Part shown: piece after piece, positions 47,948-53,607 of the stretch
How positions within the stretch are numbered: the stretch's first letter is position 1
Layout: each line of letters begins with the position of its first letter
NCBI GenBank assembly: GCA_016219275.1
Contig: JACRBM010000075.1
Coordinates: forward strand, 1-53,607
Length of the DNA stretch: 53,607 bases
Direction of reading: 5' to 3'
Source of the DNA: Chloroflexota bacterium
Lineage (GTDB): Bacteria > Chloroflexota > Anaerolineae > UBA4142
Made by a program: the position numbers and the translations under genes
Notes under the pieces: generated by a model
Database searches by the model: none
What the model was told of the DNA's origin: nothing
What the model saw: the letters and a program-made list of their open reading frames with translations, nothing else

Positions 47948-48020
47948 CAAATTGCAATTCGCCATTCGCGATATGCCATTCGCCATACGTTATACGCCAT
48001 TCGCAATTCAAAATTCGAAA
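47948..48020. repeat. Word-repeat palindrome (GCCATTCGC type)
   Basis: Repeats of CGCCATTCGC, GCCATACG and CGCCATTCGCAATT fill the gap between the transglutaminase stop and the next ribosome site. The words overlap in vocabulary with 5773-5851. Confidence 0.7.
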
Positions 48021-48030
48021 GAGGTGATTC

Positions 48031-49116
48031 GTGAACGAATTTGAAATCAAACAACAACGGATTCAAGCACTGCTCGACAAACACAATCTGGACGCGCTCT
48101 TGCTTCAACGCGTCAGCAGTTTTGCGTGGGCAACGTGCGGCGCGGCGGGGTACGTCGGCACCGCGACGACATTCGGCGCGTCATCGCTGCTCGTCACGCG
48201 CGCGGCGCGCTATGTCATCACGAACAACATCGAGGCGACGCGCTTGACGCAGGAAGAGCGCCTCGACGCGCAGGGCTGGGAATTGCGCGCGACGCCGTGG
48301 CACGCGGCGAACGCGATGGCGGAACTGACGCGCGGAATGAAACTCGGCGCGGACTGGGGCTTTCCGAAAGCGCTTGATTTGACCGCGGACCTCGCACGCG
48401 TGCGCGCGAATCTGTTACCCGAAGAAGGCGAACGCTTTCGCGCGCTCGGCAAAGCGTGTGCGGACGCGCTGGACGCGGCGATTCGCGCGGTGAAACCGGG
48501 GATGACCGAGTTCGAAATCGCGGCGCAACTCGCGCTGCAGGCACAGCGTCGCGGCGTGCAAGCCATCGTCAACTTGATCGCGACGGATGAACGCATCTTC
48601 AAGTTTCGCCATCCGCTGCCGACTGCGAAAAAATTGGAGCGCTACGCGATGCTCGTACTCGGCGGGCGACAACACGGGTTGGTCTGCTCGATCACGCGAT
48701 TCGTCCATTTCGGCAAATTGCCGGACGAGGTGCAACGCAAGATGGAAGCGACCGCGCGCGTGGATGCGGCGTTCATCGCGGCGACGCGCCCGGGTAAAAC
48801 GCTCGGCGAGATTTTTCAGCGCGCGCAACGGGTTTACGCGGAAGCCGGGTTTGCGGACGAGTGGCAATTGCATCATCAAGGCGGCGTTGCTGGATACGAG
48901 GGGCGCGAGTACCTGGGTTCGCCAACGGCGACGGATGTGGTTGCGTTGGGGCAGGCATTCGCCTGGAATCCGTCCATCACCGGCGCGAAATCGGAGGACA
49001 CGATTCTCGTCGGCGCGAACGGCAATGAGGTGCTTACACGTACGGATAGCTTGCCGACGATGGATGTGAATGTGGACGGTATCACCTTCGCGCGACCGGC
49101 GATTCTCATCGTGTAA
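48031..49116 (+). CDS. M24-fold (Xaa-Pro peptidase-like) protein lacking metal ligands
   Basis: A 361-residue protein with the pita-bread fold of creatinase and aminopeptidase P: an N-terminal domain to about 140, then the M24 region. In true M24 metallopeptidases the metal site includes two Asp, a His and two Glu. Here the block that should hold the first Asp pair reads LVLGGRQHGLVCSITR (about 208-223), with Gly and Ser where Asp is expected; the His (HHQGG near 281) and one Glu (KSEDT near 322) remain. The last Glu position is not evident. It is therefore unlikely to be a normal metallopeptidase; a creatinase-like metal-free hydrolase or a binding protein is possible. The ATG-equivalent start is GTG with GAAAGAGG upstream. 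Confidence 0.8.
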   Translation: MNEFEIKQQRIQALLDKHNLDALLLQRVSSFAWATCGAAGYVGTATTFGASSLLVTRAARYVITNNIEATRLTQEERLDAQGWELRATPWHAANAMAELTRGMKLGADWGFPKALDLTADLARVRANLLPEEGERFRALGKACADALDAAIRAVKPGMTEFEIAAQLALQAQRRGVQAIVNLIATDERIFKFRHPLPTAKKLERYAMLVLGGRQHGLVCSITRFVHFGKLPDEVQRKMEATARVDAAFIAATRPGKTLGEIFQRAQRVYAEAGFADEWQLHHQGGVAGYEGREYLGSPTATDVVALGQAFAWNPSITGAKSEDTILVGANGNEVLTRTDSLPTMDVNVDGITFARPAILIV

Positions 49117-49144
49117 TTTGCGGGTCTCGAAAATAATTCTTTTG

Positions 49145-49345
49145 CCCACGAAGAGCACCAAGGACACGAATTTTTGTTTACCCAATGTGCAATATCACAA
49201 TTGTCATTTCGAGGAGCGGGTTTTGCGACGACGCGAAGCGTCTCGTCCTTGTCCGAGGCGTGAGATTTCTCGCTGCGCTCGAAATGACAAACAAGTTGCA
49301 CATTGGGTTTGTTTGTATCCTTGGTGTTCTTTGTGTCCTTCGTGG
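49145..49345. repeat. Composite nested palindrome (outer CCACGAAG family)
   Basis: Outer arms are CCCACGAAGAGCACCAAGG with CCCAATGTGCAA on the left (49145-49192) and TTGCACATTGGG with CCTTGGTG and CTTCGTGG on the right (49296-49345). A full TGTCATTTCGA-type palindrome lies between them. The gap 49117-49360 has no gene. Confidence 0.8.
49202..49289. repeat. TGTCATTTCGA palindrome, copy 8 (inside another palindrome)
   Basis: Full copy with ends TGTCATTTCGAGGAGCG and CTCGAAATGACA, placed at the centre of the outer CCACGAAG palindrome. Confidence 0.88.
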
Positions 49346-49360
49346 AAAAAACTTTTCTGG

Positions 49361-50863
49361 CTACACGGATGGATATGCGCCGCGCACAAAGTTCGCCAGA
49401 TCGGTTTTGAGTTGCGCGAGCGAGGGCAGGTGAATGTACATCATGTGTCCGGCTTCATAGTACGTCATCGCGACGTTGTTCTGCAAACTCGGTTCGAGAC
49501 CGAGATGATTGAAGGTGTAGCGCGTCGCCAGGTACGGCGTCGCAAAATCGTAATAGCCGTTCGCGACGATAACTTTGAGGTACGGATTCGTCGTCATCGC
49601 CTCGCGCAATGTTTCCGCGACGTTGACGTAGCGATTCTCGTCCTCGGCGTAACTCCAGGGTTGCACTCGCGGCGTGAGAAGTTCGTACGGCAGATCGGTC
49701 TCGAATTTCAACTCACCGCGCACGTAATCGTTGAAGGTCGCGGTGTACGGTCCGATAATGTTCGTGAGACTGGGATCGTAATCGTGAATCTCGCCGGCGG
49801 CGTCGCGGTCAATGCCTTTGAAACGCGAATCGAGACGCCCGACCGTGCGGCGTTCATCGCGCAACAGCTCTTTGCAAAAGCGGTGGATGTCCACGCGCAA
49901 ATTGGTGCGCTCGATGTACTCGCGCGACAAACCGGTGTAGCGCGCGAGTTTTGCCACAATCGTTTGGCGCGCGTCGTCGCCGAGCGATGCCCCTTGCGCG
50001 AGCGCGAGCGTGTACTCGCCGAACGCAAACTGCTCGACCTCGCGCAGCGTCGCGTGCAGGTCGCTTTGCAATTCCGGCGCGAGCCGTTTGTGGTACCACG
50101 CGGTCGCGGTGTACGTCGGCAGAAACAAAATGTGCGGCAGGTCATTCCCAGGATTGAATCGCGCGGTCGCAAAATTCAGGATGGACGACACAAGCATGAT
50201 GCCGTTCAAGTACATGCCGTGCCGTTCTTGCAAGTAACCCGATAATCCTGCCGCGCGTGTCGTGCCGTAACTCTCGCCGATCAAAAACTTGGGACTCGTC
50301 CAGCGTTGATAGCGCGTCGTGTAGAGTCGAATGAAATCGCCGACGGATTGGATGTCTTTTTTGAAACCGTGAAACTCTTTGGCTTTTTCGCCGACGACCG
50401 GACGACTAAAGCCGGTGCTGACCGGATCAATGAATACCAGGTCGGTCACGTCGAGCATCGAGTACTCGTTGTCCACGAGTTGGTACGGCGGCGGCGGCAA
50501 ATCGCCGATGTCGGTCATCACGACGCGGCGCGGACCGAGCAAGCCGAGGTGCAACCACACGGACGACGACCCAGGTCCGCCGTTGAACGAAAAGGTCAGC
50601 GGGCGTTTCGTTTTGTCGGCAACATCATCGCGCGTGTACGCGATAAAAAAGACGGACGCCTTTGGTTTTTCGCCCTCGGATTCGCCGTCCTTGTCGCCTT
50701 TCTTCTCGGCTTCCTCTTTCAGCACAATCGTGCCAGTCGTCGCCGTGTAGCTGATCGTTTGACCGCCAAGCGTGATGGTGTGCTTGGTCTCGACGATTTG
50801 ATCCTTGGGTTCCGGCTTCTTTTCTTCATCGTGTTTTGATTTTGCCTTGTCGTTGTCGGACAT
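49361..50863 (-). CDS. Serine carboxypeptidase, peptidase family S10
   Basis: A 500-residue S10-type peptidase. It opens with a charged, disordered tail (about 25 residues of Lys/Asp/Glu) and the beta region T-I-T-L-G-G-Q-T-I-S-Y. The oxyanion-hole N-G-G-P-G-S-S-S is near 94-101, the catalytic Ser in IGESYGTTRAAG (about 194-205), Asp expected in GYYDFATP (about 440) and His in YYEAGHMMYIHLP (about 466-478). No signal peptide is visible, which is unusual for the family. It cleaves C-terminal residues from peptides at acidic pH in known members. The start ATG follows AAGGAGC. It is monocistronic. Confidence 0.92.
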   Translation of the reverse strand: MSDNDKAKSKHDEEKKPEPKDQIVETKHTITLGGQTISYTATTGTIVLKEEAEKKGDKDGESEGEKPKASVFFIAYTRDDVADKTKRPLTFSFNGGPGSSSVWLHLGLLGPRRVVMTDIGDLPPPPYQLVDNEYSMLDVTDLVFIDPVSTGFSRPVVGEKAKEFHGFKKDIQSVGDFIRLYTTRYQRWTSPKFLIGESYGTTRAAGLSGYLQERHGMYLNGIMLVSSILNFATARFNPGNDLPHILFLPTYTATAWYHKRLAPELQSDLHATLREVEQFAFGEYTLALAQGASLGDDARQTIVAKLARYTGLSREYIERTNLRVDIHRFCKELLRDERRTVGRLDSRFKGIDRDAAGEIHDYDPSLTNIIGPYTATFNDYVRGELKFETDLPYELLTPRVQPWSYAEDENRYVNVAETLREAMTTNPYLKVIVANGYYDFATPYLATRYTFNHLGLEPSLQNNVAMTYYEAGHMMYIHLPSLAQLKTDLANFVRGAYPSV

Positions 50864-50959
50864 GCGTTGCTCCTTGATGCGACCGCCGAGCGTCGCGAAA
50901 TGGTGTTGGCACGATTCTATGTGGAACGTGCGGTGGCGTCAAGCGTGTGTGGACGCGCA

Positions 50960-50989
50960 AACCCGACCGGCTGGAAAACCGGTCGGGTT
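50960..50989. repeat. Perfect 11-bp palindrome upstream of S10 gene
   Basis: AACCCGACCGG and CCGGTCGGGTT around an 8-base loop, about 100 bases upstream of the S10 start. No T-run follows. Confidence 0.6.
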
Positions 50990-51128
50990 ATGAACGCCAC
51001 AGTACCCCGATGTTCGACGGGAGTCAACTTACATTTGTAAAGCGATTTCCTTTTGCCGCCTATTCGGGGCGCGTGTGTTCGGCGGCGTTCATCGTTTTGT
51101 GATATAATCTGTCTCGGAGGTGAGTACT

Positions 51129-51464
51129 ATGGAACTCGAAGAATATTTCAACTTCCTTGCGCCGGATGACATTCGCGTTAAAGGGACGCGCGTTGGAATC
51201 GAAACCATTCTCTACGATTTCATTTATCGCAGTCGTTCCCCCGAAGACATTGTGGCACAATATCCATCGCTGACCCTTGAACAAGTTCACGCGACGATTA
51301 CCTACTATTTGCATAACAAAGAGCAAGTCACGGCTTATCTTGCCAACTGGCTTGAGACCACAAATCGTCGGTGGGAAGAACAGAATCGCAATCCATCGCC
51401 GGCGATACAGAGGTTGCGCCGCATTGCTGCCGAGCGTCAAGCCGCGTCCATTCAAAAACCATGA
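51129..51464 (+). CDS. DUF433-type antitoxin-like protein
   Basis: A 111-residue protein with the DUF433 winged-helix domain in the middle (R-V-K-G-T-R-V-G-I-E-T-I near 18-29, the P-E-D-I-V-A-Q-Y-P-S-L-T-L-E-Q-V-H-A stretch near 41-58). DUF433 proteins are DNA-binding antitoxins of type II systems such as VapB45-like pairs, and usually sit directly ahead of a PIN-like toxin. The ATG at 51129 has GGAGGTGAG upstream and a TATAAT at 51103-51108. The next gene, 15 bases downstream, is a DUF5615 PIN-like protein. The C-terminal tail is Arg/Glu-rich. Confidence 0.85.
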   Translation: MELEEYFNFLAPDDIRVKGTRVGIETILYDFIYRSRSPEDIVAQYPSLTLEQVHATITYYLHNKEQVTAYLANWLETTNRRWEEQNRNPSPAIQRLRRIAAERQAASIQKP

Positions 51465-51479
51465 CCAGAGGTCACCTCG

Positions 51480-51839
51480 GTGAGAAAATATCTTCTGGAC
51501 GAGAATGTAGGCGAGAACCTACGCAAGGGCTTGCACACGCGCCATACTGATATTGTTGTATGGCGAATGGGTGAGCCAAGTGTTCCGCCGATAGGAACGC
51601 TTGACCCTGACATACTCTTGTGGTGCGAAGCAAATGGTTTCATGTTGGTTACGAATAATCGTGGCTCAATGCCGAATCACTTACGCGACCATCTTGCCAT
51701 GGGGCATCACTTTCCAGGTATGATAACTCTCAACCCGAAGATGTCATTGAGCGAAACCATTGAGGAGTTGGCTCTCATCTGGGGCGCATCGAATCCTGAC
51801 GAGTACGCCGACCAAATAACCTACCTTCCACTCCGTTGA
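51480..51839 (+). CDS. DUF5615 PIN-like toxin candidate
   Basis: A 119-residue DUF5615 (PIN-like, Mut7-C-related) protein. The fold starts R-K-Y-L-L-D-E-N-V (Asp7 and Glu8), followed by D-x-x-L-L-W-C-E-A-N-G-F near 44-55 and T-N-N-R-G-S-M near 58-64, the acidic cluster expected of PIN-type nucleases. Together with the DUF433 gene just upstream it forms a probable type II toxin-antitoxin pair in which this is the RNase toxin. The start is GTG. A terminator follows 26 bases after the stop. Confidence 0.82.
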   Translation: MRKYLLDENVGENLRKGLHTRHTDIVVWRMGEPSVPPIGTLDPDILLWCEANGFMLVTNNRGSMPNHLRDHLAMGHHFPGMITLNPKMSLSETIEELALIWGASNPDEYADQITYLPLR

Positions 51840-51864
51840 TAGAATTTTTGACCTGTTACCACTA

Positions 51865-51895
51865 CCGTCGCCTTTGAGCGGCGGTTTTTGTTTTT
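51865..51895 (+). terminator. Terminator of the toxin-antitoxin pair
   Basis: Stem CCGTCGC/GCGGCGG with a 6-base loop and TTTTTGTTTTT. Confidence 0.8.
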
Positions 51896-51954
51896 CAGAT
51901 GCTGGTGTGGTGCGTTGCACTCGGATTGAAAAGAAATGTCGCCAAAACGCTACA

Positions 51955-52057
51955 GCACTCCGACAACGGCGGACTTGGGCAAGCCACCTTTGCGCGCCAA
52001 GTGTATTGCTGGAAAAAGTTACTTCGCTGGCAGCCGATACCGCCGTTGTCGGTGTGC
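51955..52057. repeat. 18-bp inverted repeat, 103-bp span
   Basis: GCACTCCGACAACGGCGG (51955-51972) pairs with CCGCCGTTGTCGGTGTGC (52040-52057), 17 of 18. It lies between the toxin terminator and the nucleotidyltransferase. It resembles an attC site in size but lacks the RYYYAAC/GTTRRRY cores. Confidence 0.65.
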
Positions 52058-52098
52058 GAGTGTTTCGCGTTCGTGCAGTTTTGGTGTATAATCCAGTC

Positions 52099-52779
52099 GT
52101 GGACATTGACCGCGAACTCAAAGACGAACTGCAACAGATTTTGGAATTGTGCCGCGAGTTTGACGTTCATCCGCGTCTCATCGGTGGTTTGGCGGTGCGT
52201 GGATTTGCGCGGCGTAAACGATTCACACATGATATTGACCTTGCTATCAGTCGCAACGACAAGCCGAACTTCATCATGGTTCTCAAGCGATTGGGTTTTG
52301 AATATCAAGACCTAACCAAGTTTGAAGGCGTGAAAGCGATCAAGCGTGTTGGCAATACGACGGTTGAAATTCATATCTCGGTTGAACGACTGTGGGATAT
52401 GACTTCCAATCAGACGTACACACTCTCACCAGATTCGGCGCAAGTAGCGGTGGATGATGCGGGTAATCTGCTTGCGCCGACTGTTTCCGCCGAAGATTTG
52501 CTGATACTCAAACTGATGCCACTACGAGACCGCGACTTGGGCGATGTGATTGCCTTGTTGCTCGACTTGCCCGCGATTGATGCTAAAAAATTGTGGGAGA
52601 ACTGCGAACGCACCAACAACACGCGCCACATTATCGCGCAACTCGGCAAACTAGAAAACGCGTTGCGAAGCGGCGATTTCCGCGAAGCGTGGTCAGAGTT
52701 TTACGGTGCGCCACTTGCCGCGCGTGATGTTCTGACCGTAATTGAAAAGATACGTTCGCTCCAAAAGGCAAAACCATGA
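52099..52779 (+). CDS. Nucleotidyltransferase (AbiEii/MNT-like fold)
   Basis: A 226-residue protein with a polymerase-beta-like nucleotidyltransferase core: G-G-L-A-V-R-G-F-A (about 32-40) and T-H-D-I-D-L-A-I (about 46-53), where Asp-x-Asp binds metal. It is in the class that includes AbiEii toxins and minimal nucleotidyltransferases that act on tRNA or proteins. The start is GTG; TATAAT lies at 52087-52092, just 6 bases before it, so the mRNA could be leaderless. It overlaps the zinc-ribbon gene by ATGA. The partner is not a recognisable HEPN or AbiEi protein, so a toxin-antitoxin role is possible but unproven. Confidence 0.78.
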   Translation: MDIDRELKDELQQILELCREFDVHPRLIGGLAVRGFARRKRFTHDIDLAISRNDKPNFIMVLKRLGFEYQDLTKFEGVKAIKRVGNTTVEIHISVERLWDMTSNQTYTLSPDSAQVAVDDAGNLLAPTVSAEDLLILKLMPLRDRDLGDVIALLLDLPAIDAKKLWENCERTNNTRHIIAQLGKLENALRSGDFREAWSEFYGAPLAARDVLTVIEKIRSLQKAKP

Positions 52780-53144
52780 ACGCGCAAATTGCTTGTCCGA
52801 ATTGTCGTTCGACAATATCATTCCGCATCAACGGCAATGTGATTGATACTCCGCTGACCTGTTCGGTTTGTGGACAATCGTTCGCGCCGCATTTCTATTG
52901 CCCTGATGCGCGTTCGTCGTCGCGTCATATCTTCGCGGCGTCGTCCTTGTGCGTTGATAACCTGGGCGCGGTCTATACTTTTTGCCCCGAACACACTTTC
53001 ACGACGTATGCGCTCGCTGCGGATAGCAAGCCGCGCCCGAAACAAACTCCTCTGCGTTTCCTCGCGCGTTTCCTCGATTCGCTCGTCTATCGCCTGACGC
53101 TGAACATCGAAGCGTTGCGGATGCAAGCGTTCTCGCGGCGATAG
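52776..53144 (+). CDS. Small zinc-ribbon protein of unknown function
   Basis: A 122-residue protein. Its N terminus has C-P-N-C near residues 7-10 and C-S-V-C near 29-32, a zinc ribbon; further Cys (42, 59, 70) and H-F-Y-C-P-D near 39-44 may bind metal as well. The C-terminal half is basic and helical. No enzyme motif is visible. It is translationally coupled (ATGA) to the nucleotidyltransferase, which suggests they act as a pair; I do not recognise the family. Confidence 0.7.
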   Translation: MNAQIACPNCRSTISFRINGNVIDTPLTCSVCGQSFAPHFYCPDARSSSRHIFAASSLCVDNLGAVYTFCPEHTFTTYALAADSKPRPKQTPLRFLARFLDSLVYRLTLNIEALRMQAFSRR

Positions 53145-53215
53145 CAAAGAAAAGTGGGTGAGTTTTTCGCGTTCGTGCGTGTTCTCTTGTTCCGCTACAC
53201 CGTCCTTTGATTCTG

Positions 53216-53389
53216 TTAGCGTGTTTCTGGAATTACGCGTTTGAATACACTGACCTCTCCATTTTCAACTTGAATTGGTTCCCATCCCTCTGCTAAAAGT
53301 CTCCCGATTATTTTTGAACGCTCCTCGCGTTCTCTTGTATAACCGTCTTTACTCCAATCATAGACGGATTCAGATTCCCATTTTGGCAT
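53216..53389 (-). CDS. Small hypothetical protein, 57 residues
   Basis: A short minus-strand frame: ATG at 53389-53387, stop at 53218-53216, 57 residues, start M-P-K-W-E-S-E-S and end V-I-P-E-T-R. GGGAGAT lies 4 bases upstream of the ATG, a plausible ribosome site. It is acidic and basic in turn, with a G-W-E-P-I-Q strand and V-S-V-F-K-R-V end; this resembles small DUF-type proteins of accessory regions, but no family can be assigned. It is lower in G+C than the core genes. Confidence 0.5.
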   Translation of the reverse strand: MPKWESESVYDWSKDGYTREREERSKIIGRLLAEGWEPIQVENGEVSVFKRVIPETR

Positions 53390-53554
53390 GGCTATCTCCC
53401 CAAGTCCGTCACGATTCCGAATTGCTTGGCGGATGAGTACCTATTCGACTGGAAAGGCATGGCGCGAAACGCTTGTATACTGAGACTTGAACATTAACAG
53501 TCGAATAGCGATTTCGCACGAACGAGAGTACACTGATCGTGTGGGAGGGTAGGA

Positions 53555-53607
53555 GTGGCTCGCGAACAAACGCTGGGGAGCTTTGCTGCCCCTGGCGGTA
53601 GAATGCC
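53555..53607 (+). CDS. Possible start of a further gene (cut by window end)
   Basis: GTG at 53555 preceded by GGAGGGTAGGA, reading M-A-R-E-Q-T-L-G-S-F-A-A-P-G-G-R-M to the window edge. Only 17 codons are seen, so this is weak. The gap 53390-53554 contains no other clear gene. Confidence 0.25.
   Translation, partial: MAREQTLGSFAAPGGRM

Noticed and set aside
51955-52057. Integron attC site
   Set aside because: The arms and span fit the size, but the required RYYYAAC and GTTRRRY core boxes are not present, and no integrase or cassette array is seen.

Overview
This 53.6 kb window is GC-rich bacterial chromosome with densely packed genes on both strands. It contains no rRNA, no tRNA that I can recognise, and no phage or plasmid backbone. 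The gene mix points to a Chloroflexota (Anaerolineae-like) bacterium: a bacterial Elp3, an archaeal-type AspRS under a T-box, myo-inositol-phosphate synthase, CarD and RRM proteins, a two-subunit glycine decarboxylase, and very many short palindromic repeats between genes. That assignment is inference from gene content, not from a marker gene.

Layout. 0-4.4 kb: a VOC dioxygenase/glyoxalase-like protein, a YceI-like protein, and a divergent pair of Elp3 and a Trm9-like methyltransferase, which together could make mcm5U34 in tRNA. 4.4-4.65 kb: a candidate structured ncRNA with its own promoter and terminator. 4.7-8.8 kb: a murein-peptide recycling cluster (M19 dipeptidase, alpha/beta-hydrolase fused to a YkfC-like NlpC/P60 peptidase, dipeptide epimerase). 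8.9-13.6 kb: methylglyoxal synthase, dienelactone hydrolase, and a translationally coupled ABC exporter operon that carries a NUDIX gene. 13.7-16.7 kb: T-box leader, AspRS, GNAT, RRM protein, CarD. 16.9-21.2 kb: LysM/M23 lipoprotein, YbjQ, DUF89 phosphatase, inositol-phosphate synthase. 21.5-28.9 kb (minus): a glycine-cleavage operon (unknown gene, gcvT, gcvH, an intruding propeller lipoprotein, gcvPA, gcvPB) behind a tandem glycine riboswitch, an intrinsic terminator, a consensus promoter and a GntR-like palindrome. 29-33.2 kb: MFS exporter, signal peptidase I, RpiB-like and DeoC proteins with N-terminal microcompartment-like helices, and a TM1367-type cyclophilin-like protein.

33.2-34 kb is an array of a roughly 82-bp palindrome with a GIY-YIG nuclease gene embedded in it. 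It is followed by a type IIG restriction-modification gene split by one in-frame TAA, two paralogous EamA transporters and glycerol kinase (to 40.3 kb). 40.4-50.9 kb: coiled-coil protein, SelB, amidase, a DUF58/transglutaminase pair, an M24-fold protein lacking metal ligands, and an S10 carboxypeptidase. 51.1-53.6 kb is an accessory end: a DUF433/DUF5615 toxin-antitoxin pair, a nucleotidyltransferase coupled to a zinc-ribbon protein, a 57-codon gene, and the possible start of another gene.

The strongest candidates for something new are the bacterial Elp3/Trm9-like pair, the GIY-YIG gene nested in palindromic repeats (with repeat copies also read in frame inside proteins), the RpiB-like/DeoC pair with microcompartment-like helices and a [4Fe-4S] motif, the AspRS T-box with adjacent Asn and Asp codons, and an unknown gene placed first behind a glycine riboswitch. 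All functional statements are from reading the sequence only; no database search was run.
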